Translations under genes and position numbers: made by a program
Notes under the pieces: model-generated
Told to the model about the DNA's origin: nothing
Database searches by the model: none
What the model saw: only the letters and a program-made list of their open reading frames with translations
Source: Leptolyngbya sp. NIES-3755
GTDB taxonomy: Bacteria; Cyanobacteriota; Cyanobacteriia; Leptolyngbyales; Leptolyngbyaceae
DNA: 64,000 nt
Assembly: GCA_001548435.1 (NCBI GenBank)
Contig: AP017308.1
Coordinates: forward strand, 4,845,030-4,909,029
Reading direction: 5' to 3'
Shown here: positions 23,735 to 32,447 of the stretch, piece after piece
How the letters are laid out: each line of letters starts with the position of its first letter
Numbering within the stretch: the stretch's first letter is position 1

Positions 23735-24143
23735 GATGGACTGATTCGTGCGGGTTGGAACTGTAGATCTAAATCTTGGTAGAAGGCTTTAGAGTTGCAG
23801 TTCTGACTTTGCTAGAGAAAAACTCTGAGAAAGTCAACCGTCTGAGTACGAATCTTTTCTAACTGCTTCCAGATTGCACCGCGATGAACACGGGGACAAC
23901 CTCAACCCTTAGATTCAAACACAATCCTTACGCTTTCTCAGAGTCAATTCATGAAAGCTTTATATAAAGCATCCGGTTTAAAATCGCTCTAAGTGAAGAC
24001 GTGTAAGGAGTTTAAGCGATTTCTCTGAATGCGACAGCGCATAAATTGAATTTTTCCGGGAACTTTGGGATCTGCTAAAAGACGGAGCTTCAGAATTGGG
24101 GATCGCTGTTACGATCGCCGAAGTTTAATTTTTGGCTTGAAAA
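23735..24143. other. Noncoding gap with a distant inverted repeat
   Basis: These 409 bp hold no credible frame. CTCTGAGAAAG (23823-23833) and CTTTCTCAGAG (23933-23943) are perfect complements 99 bp apart. GCTTTATATAAAGC is palindromic near 23957. A small RNA or long leader of the DUF1830 gene is possible; nothing more can be said. Confidence 0.4.
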
Positions 24144-24410
24144 ATGAATTCTCTTTCGTCTCAGGCGAGTCCTAAAAACCTCTGCTGCTATGTCAATTCA
24201 ACGCGGCATATACAGATTGCTCGAATCATTGATGTTCCGAATTGGTATTTTGAGCGGGTGGTTTTTCCAGGGGAGCGTTTGATGTTTGAAGCACCCCTGG
24301 AGGCTCATTTAGAGATTCATACCGGATCGATGGCGAGTGCGATTTTGATGGACACGATTCCGTGTGAGCGGTTGCGGGTTCGGAGTTCGGTCTCTGCGGC
24401 TTCGTTGTGA
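24144..24410 (+). CDS. DUF1830 family protein
   Basis: The 88-residue product has the family core LCCYVNSTRHIQIARIIDVP and NWYFERVVFPGERLMFEAP. It is a small cyanobacteria-specific protein of unknown role. The reading frame matches the usual length. A C-run/G-run hairpin around CCCCCAAAATGGGGG follows the gene near 24433. Confidence 0.8.
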   Translation: MNSLSSQASPKNLCCYVNSTRHIQIARIIDVPNWYFERVVFPGERLMFEAPLEAHLEIHTGSMASAILMDTIPCERLRVRSSVSAASL

Positions 24411-24469
24411 GCGGGTTGTGCCCCCTAAATCCCCCAAAATGGGGGACTTTGATTCAGAAAAAACTTTCT

Positions 24470-25759
24470 CTAAGATTGGCTGTTCCAAGTTTGAGCCGCG
24501 TCTGAGAGGGCTTGATCGACCGTTTTTTGTCCAAGCATTGCAGCTTGGAGGTTTTCGTAAATCGTTTGCTGCAAGGACTTGATGTTTTTGATCACGGGAA
24601 TCAGAACTTCTGCTCGTTGAAGTTGTCCAGCACTAACGATTCGGGCTTTGTCGATCGAGGTTGCATCCTTGGGCGCAGTCGTGAAATACGCATCTTTCGC
24701 GGCTTGGATCGTTGAAGGTAGAACATTCGCGGCTTTGGCAAAGGCAAGCTGATTCTCGTTATTGGTCAGGAATAGCGCGAATTTCACTGCTGCATCGGGT
24801 TGATCCGTATCTTTTGGAATCGCCACATTCATCACAGCAACGTTCTTTTTGCCTGTATCACCTGTGATTTGGGGGGCAGATTGGGAAGATTTCGCGATCG
24901 ACGGTGCGTTTTTGGCGATCGACTTCAAGAATTCGGCTCCCGATGCCAGGATCGCGGTATTGCCTTGTTGGTAAAGGTCGATCGCGTGTCGGTGTCCTTC
25001 GGTTAAGACCTCTTTCGGCATCAAGCCATTTTTGTACATATCCACCCAGTACTGGAATGCAGCTTTTCCCTGAGGCGAATTGAATGCGGCTTTTCCTTGA
25101 ACATCGACAAGCTGAACGCCCATCTGGACAAAGGATTCCATCACTTCGCCTGAATCATTTGGAACAACTGTGGCAAAAAAGGCATATTTCCCAGTTTTGT
25201 CTTTGATTTGCTTGGCGGCTTGAGCGAGTTCCGCATAAGTGGCAGGAGGTTTCGCAATACCCGCCTGCTTCATCAAATCTGTGTTGTAAATGGCGACTCG
25301 CGTGGTGAGATACCAGGGCACACCGAACGTTTTGCCGTTTAGCGTACTCGCTTGCCAGATTCCTGGAAAGTATTGCTGTTTGACATCGGCTGGAATTTTT
25401 TCATCTAAGTTCATCCAAGCTCCACGTTCTGCTAGTTGAGAAGCAAAACCAGGATTGAGATTCACCACATCGGGAGCGGTTTTTGCAGCCACCGAAGTTA
25501 AAATCTTGCGCTCCATTTCTGCCCAAGGTACATCTGTCCAACGAATCTCTACTCCTGGATTTTCCTGCTCGAATTTAGCAAACAAGGATTTGAAATAGTC
25601 ATCGAATTGGGGACTGAGTTGCATCGTCCAAAAATCGAGTTGATCATCGGCTGTCTGCTGTCCGGCTGGGGTTCCACTTCCACAACTGACAAGCCAACTG
25701 ACTACAACTCCCAAAATTGTAAATATTGTGAACGTTTTCCAAGATCTGATTTGACGCAT
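24470..25759 (-). CDS. ABC sugar transporter substrate-binding lipoprotein
   Basis: The 429-residue protein has a lipobox LVSC with the lipidated Cys at 26. It reads as a family 1 solute-binding protein: DFWTMQLSPQFDDYFKSLF, TDVPWAEMERKILTS, and GVPWYLTTRVAIYNTDLM. It should bind a sugar or sugar-like solute outside the membrane. A UgpC/MalK-type ATPase lies 2 kb further on, but no permease genes are nearby, so the transporter must be completed elsewhere. Confidence 0.85.
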   Translation of the reverse strand: MRQIRSWKTFTIFTILGVVVSWLVSCGSGTPAGQQTADDQLDFWTMQLSPQFDDYFKSLFAKFEQENPGVEIRWTDVPWAEMERKILTSVAAKTAPDVVNLNPGFASQLAERGAWMNLDEKIPADVKQQYFPGIWQASTLNGKTFGVPWYLTTRVAIYNTDLMKQAGIAKPPATYAELAQAAKQIKDKTGKYAFFATVVPNDSGEVMESFVQMGVQLVDVQGKAAFNSPQGKAAFQYWVDMYKNGLMPKEVLTEGHRHAIDLYQQGNTAILASGAEFLKSIAKNAPSIAKSSQSAPQITGDTGKKNVAVMNVAIPKDTDQPDAAVKFALFLTNNENQLAFAKAANVLPSTIQAAKDAYFTTAPKDATSIDKARIVSAGQLQRAEVLIPVIKNIKSLQQTIYENLQAAMLGQKTVDQALSDAAQTWNSQS

Positions 25760-25797
25760 GGATTTAGATAATTGAATCGCAGCGTAGCCCAGTTTAC

Positions 25798-26175
25798 CGA
25801 AAAAATGGGTCTAAAGCCCTCTTTCTAGCACGGCTTTGTAGTATTATTTCATTAGTGGGAAGGTAATCAACCACTCTAAAAACCTTGTCGTCGAAAGACA
25901 CGCTGAACCTTGAAAATTAAATCGATGCGGTTCTACTGCATTTTTCTAGACTCCCCCTCGCAGTAGGTAAAAGATTTAGAGGAGCTAGACGAACAGCATT
26001 TTGGAGCAATTTGCTTCAATCTGAAACAGGACTCGCGGAAACGCGAATAGGGCGGGGCACGCCCGAATTAACGCTTGGGGAGAATCCCACCTCTGGGCTA
26101 GAGACTGCAAGGACTCTAGTTTAAGTGGTTTCGTTGAGCCAAGAATCCTCGTACCTTCAGGTCGAGGAGTGTCAA
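25798..26175 (+). mobile_element. IS200/IS605-type non-autonomous element, copy B
   Basis: The 378-bp element is preceded by TTAC (25794-25797) and ends in TCAA. It has the same bulged-T end hairpins as copy A and lies in opposite orientation. It fills the space between the sugar-binding protein start and the histidine kinase stop (14 bp away). No protein frame is inside. It lacks the extra 50-bp hairpin of copy A. Confidence 0.75.
25805..26112 (+). ncRNA. HEARO/omega-RNA-like structured RNA, copy B
   Basis: It shows the same conserved order as copy A: GGGTCTAAAGCCC, CATTAGTGGGAAGGTAATCA, TAAAAACCTTGTCGTCGAAA, GGAGCTAGACGAACAGCATT and AACGCTTGGGGAGAATCCC. Stems GGGCG/CGCCC and TCGCG/CGCGA covary with copy A. 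It may be a stand-alone guide-type RNA acting with a protein encoded elsewhere, or a decaying relic. Bounds are approximate. Confidence 0.55.
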
Positions 26176-26188
26176 AGGATTAAATCGC

Positions 26189-27940
26189 TCAACTCCACAG
26201 CAATTGTTTCACTGGAATTTCAATTACAAAAGTGGCACCTCGTTTTGAAGTTCTGTCGCATTTCAATCGTCCTCCATGTTGCTCAGAGACAATCTGATAG
26301 CTGACAGATAAACCGAGTCCTGATCCTTGACCGATCGGCTTTGTGGTGAAGAATGGATCGAATAAACGGGAATGCGTTGCCGCAGTCATTCCAATGCCAT
26401 TATCAGAAATCGAGACGCGTACCCATTCAGAAGATTTCGTTTCTTGAAAGAGTGAAGTTTGAATTTCTATAGTTGGCGTGAAATCCATTTCTTCGGCTTG
26501 CCAGCGATCGTTAATTGCCTCGATCGCATTCGAGAAGATGTTGATAAAAACTTGGTTCAATAGTCCCGCAAAACATTGGACTTTTGGCAGCGTTGTATAG
26601 TGCTTCACGACTTGAATCGTAGGACGAAGGATCGGATTGCCAGAAGCACGATTCGATTTCAGTAAATGCTGCAATAACATTAGAGTGCTGTCGATCCCTT
26701 CGTACAAGTCAACGGCTTTTAGATCCGCTTCATCGTGACGCGAGAAAGTTCTCAGAGATCGCACAATATCGCGAATTCGCTCTGCTCCAGTTCCCATCGA
26801 ATCGAGCAGCTTGAACAAGTCATGTCGCAGGAATTCTAAATCAGCGTCTTCGATTTCTTCTGCAACTCGATCGCTAGGAACGGGATGATCAGTTTGGTAT
26901 AGATGAATGATGTGTAGAAGGTCTTCAATGTATTGTTTTGCTGGCTCAACATTGCCATAGATAAAACTCACCGGATTGTTGATTTCATGAGCAATTCCCG
27001 CAACTAATTGCCCCAAGCTGGACATCTTTTCGGTTTGAATCAGTTGAGCTTGAGTTTTTTGGAGTTGTTTGAATGCGGTTTCAAGTTCTTGAGCTTGTTG
27101 GCGTAATTGTGACTCAGATTGTTTGAGCGCGATCGCAGTTTGTTCTCGTTCGGTTTCGACTCGAAATCGATCGGTAATATCAATTCCCATCGAAACAATG
27201 CTCATCACACTGCCATTTGGAGCTAACAAGGGATAGTGATACCACTCACAAACGATCGCTTTTCCGCTTTGAGTGCAATGATTTTGAATTTGCTGTGTGA
27301 CTCCCGATTGAGTGAGCAGAGGCGCGATTTGATCAAGCACTTCCTCTCGTGCAAGTTCTGGCAAAATTTCATCGAGCGATCGACCCACTGCTTCTGAGCG
27401 ATGATAGCCAAATACTCTTTGAGCCGTTGCATTCCAAGTCTGAATTTTATAGTCAGCACTCCATTCCACGAACATAAATGGAGATTGTTGAATTAATAGC
27501 GTTAAACGTTGCTGCGATCGTACTAATGCTGCTTCCGCTGCTTTACGTTCTTGGATCTCTTGCTCTAATTGGGTCGCTTGTGCTTTGGGCTGACTGAGCA
27601 AATCATTGATCGTCGCTACGATATACGGTGTTCCTGCTGCACCGTAAGTAATTGATTTTACCAGTGAAATTTCCTGGGCGATACCAGTCGCATCATAGAG
27701 ATATCCTGATTGGATCACTTGAGTTCCAGTCTGGAAAATCACTTCGTCGTCTCTGAGTTCTGAAGAGAAAATACGATCGACGTTTTCGAGAAATTCTGAG
27801 AGATTATAGTGCGATCGCTGACAAAGAGCGCGATTTGCGAAGACGATTCGATGCTGTCGATCGATGATAAAAATGGGAACTGCAACTCGATCGAGAACTT
27901 GCCAAAGCTCTAACTCCGTCTGCTCAATTGCGCCAATCAT
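26189..27940 (-). CDS. PAS domain sensor histidine kinase
   Basis: The 583-residue soluble kinase has two PAS domains (about 10-100 and 140-255) and a coiled-coil linker. The phospho-acceptor H318 is in GIAHEINNP. ATPase boxes include N (NIFSNAIEAI), G1 (DNGIGM) and G2 (GQGSGLGLSVSYQIV). No membrane segment is seen, so it senses a cytoplasmic signal. No response regulator gene lies nearby. Confidence 0.9.
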   Translation of the reverse strand: MIGAIEQTELELWQVLDRVAVPIFIIDRQHRIVFANRALCQRSHYNLSEFLENVDRIFSSELRDDEVIFQTGTQVIQSGYLYDATGIAQEISLVKSITYGAAGTPYIVATINDLLSQPKAQATQLEQEIQERKAAEAALVRSQQRLTLLIQQSPFMFVEWSADYKIQTWNATAQRVFGYHRSEAVGRSLDEILPELAREEVLDQIAPLLTQSGVTQQIQNHCTQSGKAIVCEWYHYPLLAPNGSVMSIVSMGIDITDRFRVETEREQTAIALKQSESQLRQQAQELETAFKQLQKTQAQLIQTEKMSSLGQLVAGIAHEINNPVSFIYGNVEPAKQYIEDLLHIIHLYQTDHPVPSDRVAEEIEDADLEFLRHDLFKLLDSMGTGAERIRDIVRSLRTFSRHDEADLKAVDLYEGIDSTLMLLQHLLKSNRASGNPILRPTIQVVKHYTTLPKVQCFAGLLNQVFINIFSNAIEAINDRWQAEEMDFTPTIEIQTSLFQETKSSEWVRVSISDNGIGMTAATHSRLFDPFFTTKPIGQGSGLGLSVSYQIVSEQHGGRLKCDRTSKRGATFVIEIPVKQLLWS

Positions 27941-28011
27941 CCTGAGACCCTGATGTGAAACACGTTGGTTTCAAGAGTTCCCAAAAAGTGGAGTTGATTA
28001 AGAAGTAAAGC

Positions 28012-29208
28012 TTAGTAGAGATTTGGAACGATCGCAGATCCAGTTTTGGCATCGAATAGATGAATTTTGTCAGTCGGGAAATCAAGGCGCAGTGCTTCAC
28101 CGAGTTTCACGGTTCGATCGGGTTCAATCCGAACTTGCATCGTGTCGGAATTGTCCGCTAAACGCACAGAGAGAACAGTTTCATGTCCTAAAGCTTCGAT
28201 CAAATCAACAGCGACTAAAAGTGATTGTGGGCTAGAGTCACCCAATATCAGATGCTCAGGACGAATTCCAAGTGTGATCATTTCGCCGTTATAGCGGTTC
28301 AGGGTCGATCGCCAGTGTTCAGGCAGTGTGAGTTGAAATAGGGCGTGATGCAGAGTGAGCGGAGAGCGGACTTGGACGGGGAGAAAGTTCATGGGAGGTG
28401 AACCGATGAACTCAGCGACAAACCGATTTGCAGGACGAGTGTAGAGTTCTAAAGGTGTGGCAAGCTGTTGAATTTGTCCAGCATTCATCACGGCAATGCG
28501 ATCGCCCATGGTCATGGCTTCCGTTTGATCGTGCGTGACGTAAATCGTAGTGGTTCCTAACTGTCTCTGAAGTTTGACGATTTGCGCTCGTGTTTCGGCT
28601 CTGAGTTTTGCATCTAAGTTCGACAGCGGTTCATCCATCAGAAAGACTTGCGGATTTCGTGCCATGGCGCGACCGAGGGCAACCCGTTGTTTTTGTCCAC
28701 CGGAAAGCTGTTTTGGGAGTCGGTGTAACAATGGCTCAATTTGGAGCATTCGAGCCACCAGTCTGACTCGTTCTTGAACGGCTTTTTCTCGATCGCTCAC
28801 AAATCGCATTCCGCTTGGCAAATTTCGAGTTACGCCAACTGCCAGATTTTCAGACCATTTCGCATTCTCTCCATCGAGCTTAGTGCGGCGCAGTCCAAAC
28901 GCCAAATTATCGTAAACACTCATGTGCGGATAGAGTGCATAGTTCTGAAACACCATTGCGATGTCGCGTTCTTTGGGTGGGAGATCGTTCACAATGCGAT
29001 CGCTGACTCGAATATTTCCAGCGGTCAGTTCTTCGAGTCCCGCAATTAGCCTTAACAGCGTACTTTTTCCGCAACCAGAGGGACCAACCAACACCATAAA
29101 TTCACCGTCTTCGATCAAGAGATTAATCGATCGCAATACGGCAGAATTTTCGGTCTGATCGCCCTTTTGATAGGACTTGTAGACGTTTTCGAGAACGACT
29201 TGAGCCAC
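28012..29208 (-). CDS. ugpC: ABC sugar-import ATPase (UgpC/MalK type)
   Basis: The 398-residue ATPase has Walker A GPSGCGKST, signature LSGGQKQRVALGRAMA, Walker B VFLMDEPLSNLD and the switch THDQTEAM. A C-terminal regulatory OB/TOBE domain is present. Between the Q-loop and the signature there is an extra stretch of about 30 residues compared with MalK. The start is GTG at 29208. It probably serves sugar importers including the nearby binding protein; such ATPases are often shared. Confidence 0.85.
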   Translation of the reverse strand: MAQVVLENVYKSYQKGDQTENSAVLRSINLLIEDGEFMVLVGPSGCGKSTLLRLIAGLEELTAGNIRVSDRIVNDLPPKERDIAMVFQNYALYPHMSVYDNLAFGLRRTKLDGENAKWSENLAVGVTRNLPSGMRFVSDREKAVQERVRLVARMLQIEPLLHRLPKQLSGGQKQRVALGRAMARNPQVFLMDEPLSNLDAKLRAETRAQIVKLQRQLGTTTIYVTHDQTEAMTMGDRIAVMNAGQIQQLATPLELYTRPANRFVAEFIGSPPMNFLPVQVRSPLTLHHALFQLTLPEHWRSTLNRYNGEMITLGIRPEHLILGDSSPQSLLVAVDLIEALGHETVLSVRLADNSDTMQVRIEPDRTVKLGEALRLDFPTDKIHLFDAKTGSAIVPNLY

Positions 29209-29348
29209 GATCGCATTTCCCTAATTCGTAGAAGCAAGTTTAGCGCATCCAGAAGCATTGGATCGATCGACGATTCAAACATGGGATTGTCATTAGAATT
29301 TAATCTTGTGGTGCTTCAATTACGAAAGATTAAGTTCAAGATTGAGAT

Positions 29349-31589
29349 ATGACCTCACCGAAGCCAAGTTTTTCTCGTGGACGTTTACCTTCTCCGCCTG
29401 CTGCGACATTGATGCTCTTGAGTGTTGTGATGTTGTCGGGCGCGATCGTGCTTGCCTGGTTCACGGGTCAGGGAACGATTAGTCGAATTTTTGAGCGATT
29501 GAATCGATTGCAGGAAAATCCACCGATGTGGATCGATGCTCCAATGCAACTCGGTAACTATTTCCTGTTTTGGACAGTTCTGCTGTTGCTGAGTATTGTG
29601 CTGATTACGAAAGTTTCTCCTCGTCCTCAAGCTTGGTCGCGGACGGTCGTAGTGGGAACGCTTTTAGTGCTGCTATTGAGATATCTAGTTTGGCGATCGC
29701 TGACCACTTTGAATCTTAGTACTCCGCTGAATGGTGTGTTTAGCTTAGGATTGTTCGCACTAGAGTTGCTGATGTTAGTTTCGAGTTTGATCCAGCTTGT
29801 CTTATTGTTGCGAGTGCGCGATCGACGAACTGAAGCAGATCAGCGATCGATTGCTGTGATCAATGGAACGTTTACACCTTCAGTTGATATTCTGATTCCG
29901 ACTTACAATGAGCCAACTTTTATTTTGAGAAGAACAATCATCGGATGCCAAGCCCTGAACTATCCGAATAAGCGGGTTTATCTCTTGGATGATACGGGTC
30001 GATCGCAGGTAAAAGATCTCGCTGAAGAATTAGGTTGCTTCTACATTACTCGTCCAGATAATCGACATGCGAAAGCTGGCAATCTGAACAATGCTTTAAC
30101 TCAAACGAATGGTGAACTGGTTGTTGTGTTTGATGCTGATTTCATTCCAACTAAAAACTTTCTCATTCGTACTGTAGGCTTTTTTCAGAATCCGAATGTC
30201 GCATTAGTTCAAACGCCACAAACCTTCTACAATCCTGATCCAATTGCTTACAACTTAGGTTTAGAAGACGTACTAACACCTGAAGAAGAAGTATTCTATC
30301 GTCAGATTCAACCGATTCGAGATGCAGCAGGTGGAGTTGTTTGTTCTGGAACATCATTTGTGGTTCGTCGATCGACCTTAAAAGCAACCGGAAATTTCTT
30401 CACTGAGTCATTGAGCGAAGACTACTTTACCGGAATCAAACTGGCTGCAAGTGGCTATGAATTGGTTTATCTCAATGAAAAACTAAGTGCAGGATTAGCG
30501 GCGGAAAACATCGCTTCACAGGCACTCCAGCGAATACGATGGGCACAGGGAACGTTGCAAGCGTTTTTCATTCAAGCAAATCCTTTAACGATTCCTGGAT
30601 TGCGTCCGATTCAGCGGCTTGCTCACCTAGAAGGACTACTACATTGGTTCACAAGCCTTTCACGATTAGGATTTCTGCTTGTCCCTCCAGCTTATGCCTT
30701 TTTAGGTGTAATTCCAGTGAGAGCAAATATGGAAGAAACATTGTTCTACTTTGTTCCGTACTATCTCGCTCAGATCACGACTGCAAGCTGGCTCAATCAT
30801 CGATCGCGTTCTGCATTGTTAGCTGATCTCTACTCACTGGTTCTTTGTTTTCCTTTAGCAATCACAGTGATGCAGACATTACTCAAGCCGTTTTCTAAAG
30901 GGTTCAAAGTCACGCCAAAGGGCAAAAAGAGCGATCGCTTTGTGTTTAATTGGCAGTTAGCAATCCCGCTGATTGTACTTTTTTGTATCAGCGCACTCAG
31001 TTTATGGATCAGTTTGGGTGTGTATACGATGACTGGAATGGCTGATGCAAGCACACCAGAGCAAACGATCGTACAATTCAAAGGCTATGGTTTGGGAGTG
31101 TTCTGGGCGGGCTACAATCTTGTCATGCTAGGGATTGCATTGTTAGTTCTGATTGATGCGCCTCGACCTTCACAGTATGAATGGTTTCAGCTTCATCGAA
31201 CCGTTCGTTTAACAGTCAATCAGCAAGAATATTGGGGATCAACGATCGCACTTTCAGAAGTAGGTGCAGAAATTGTTGTTACTCAGAATGCTTTTCTCGA
31301 TGCTCAACAGGTTCAAATCGAACTGATGGAAGAGCGGTTAAAAATCAAAGGAACTGCAACATTAATCGATCGAGATGCACTCAAATATTTGATTACTTTC
31401 GAGCCACTAAGCTTAAAGCAACATCGCTGTTTGGTTGAACTCTTATTTTGTCGTCCGGGACAGTGGAAAAGCCGTTGTGCACCTGGAGAACTACGATCGC
31501 TTTGGTTGCTCGTCCGAATCTTTCTTAAACCTCGAATCTTGGTCGATCGAGATCAAAGAGTTCATGCGATCGCAGTTTCTCAAAGCTGA
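29349..31589 (+). CDS. Cellulose-synthase-like family 2 glycosyltransferase
   Basis: The 746-residue membrane protein has hydrophobic segments at both ends of a GT2 domain. The domain carries DVLIPTYNEP-like SVDILIPTYNE, VVVFDADF (DxD), SLSEDYFTG (catalytic base) and QRIRWAQGT (QxxRW). The C-terminal part resembles a degraded PilZ domain (RLTVNQQEYWGSTIALSEVG). It probably makes a beta-glucan or related exopolysaccharide. No bcsB or bcsC partners are near. Confidence 0.85.
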   Translation: MTSPKPSFSRGRLPSPPAATLMLLSVVMLSGAIVLAWFTGQGTISRIFERLNRLQENPPMWIDAPMQLGNYFLFWTVLLLLSIVLITKVSPRPQAWSRTVVVGTLLVLLLRYLVWRSLTTLNLSTPLNGVFSLGLFALELLMLVSSLIQLVLLLRVRDRRTEADQRSIAVINGTFTPSVDILIPTYNEPTFILRRTIIGCQALNYPNKRVYLLDDTGRSQVKDLAEELGCFYITRPDNRHAKAGNLNNALTQTNGELVVVFDADFIPTKNFLIRTVGFFQNPNVALVQTPQTFYNPDPIAYNLGLEDVLTPEEEVFYRQIQPIRDAAGGVVCSGTSFVVRRSTLKATGNFFTESLSEDYFTGIKLAASGYELVYLNEKLSAGLAAENIASQALQRIRWAQGTLQAFFIQANPLTIPGLRPIQRLAHLEGLLHWFTSLSRLGFLLVPPAYAFLGVIPVRANMEETLFYFVPYYLAQITTASWLNHRSRSALLADLYSLVLCFPLAITVMQTLLKPFSKGFKVTPKGKKSDRFVFNWQLAIPLIVLFCISALSLWISLGVYTMTGMADASTPEQTIVQFKGYGLGVFWAGYNLVMLGIALLVLIDAPRPSQYEWFQLHRTVRLTVNQQEYWGSTIALSEVGAEIVVTQNAFLDAQQVQIELMEERLKIKGTATLIDRDALKYLITFEPLSLKQHRCLVELLFCRPGQWKSRCAPGELRSLWLLVRIFLKPRILVDRDQRVHAIAVSQS

Positions 31590-32383
31590 TCTGGAATTCC
31601 CCAAATCCGAACCGTTCGATCTTCACTTCCACTCACAATCAAAGATTGATCTTCATTCACTGCAACCGCAGTCACTAAACTTTGATGTCCCTGTAGCAGA
31701 CAAACTTCCCGTCCTGCTTGCAAATCCCAGATTTTGACTGTATTCCGGCTGCCACTGATTAGATAGCGATCGTCATTTCGCGTCACTGATGCAATCTGTC
31801 TCAGTTTAATCTCAGTTGGATCAATCTCTTGCCCATTCCTCAAGCTCCAAGATTTGATCTGTCGTCTTGCACCTTGAATCGTGAAAATATCAGCTTCAGT
31901 ATCAATCGAAATCGTGTAGACGAATGTATAAGCAGGAATTGTAAAAATGGTTTCTTCAGCCGCAACATCCCACACTTGAATCAGACCATCACGACTTGCG
32001 CTGATTGCAATTTGACGATCGAAGTATCTTAAATGCTGAGTTGCAACCGCGATCGCAGTAATTCCTGTGTTATGTCCTTTCAATGCTGCTAAACATTCAA
32101 ATAATCGATAGTGTGGATAGTTCGCTAGTAACTCAGGATAAGGCTGTAATAACTTGTAAGCAACTTGCTGAACTGCGATCGCGGAATCATTCAAAGCTTG
32201 CACTAACAAATCCAATCCTGCTGGTATATGTTGAACTTGGTGCAATGCCGCAATTCGTTGATCAATACGATCGCTCTTGAATCGTTGTCGAATCCCGTCA
32301 ATTCCGCCCAAGACGACACTTCCCATCATCGGACGGGCAGCATTGCCTAAGACAGCATCAAATTCGTTGGGGGAGTCGGACAT
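31580..32383 (-). CDS. WD40-repeat protein with HEAT-like start
   Basis: The chosen ATG gives 267 residues. A HEAT-like stretch (RIAALHQVQHIPAGLDLLVQ, ALNDSAIAVQQVAYKLLQ) is followed by about four WD-type blades, such as AISASRDGLIQVWDV and VSGSEDRTVRIWGI. This is too few for a full seven-blade propeller, so it may pair with another protein or be degenerate. The 3' end overlaps the glycosyltransferase gene by 10 bp. Confidence 0.75.
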   Translation of the reverse strand: MSDSPNEFDAVLGNAARPMMGSVVLGGIDGIRQRFKSDRIDQRIAALHQVQHIPAGLDLLVQALNDSAIAVQQVAYKLLQPYPELLANYPHYRLFECLAALKGHNTGITAIAVATQHLRYFDRQIAISASRDGLIQVWDVAAEETIFTIPAYTFVYTISIDTEADIFTIQGARRQIKSWSLRNGQEIDPTEIKLRQIASVTRNDDRYLISGSRNTVKIWDLQAGREVCLLQGHQSLVTAVAVNEDQSLIVSGSEDRTVRIWGIPDQL

Positions 32384-32447
32384 ATTCCTTGAATATGGTA
32401 TATTTGAACTATGAGCGAATCGAGAAGTTTCTGTCACAATAGCGCAC

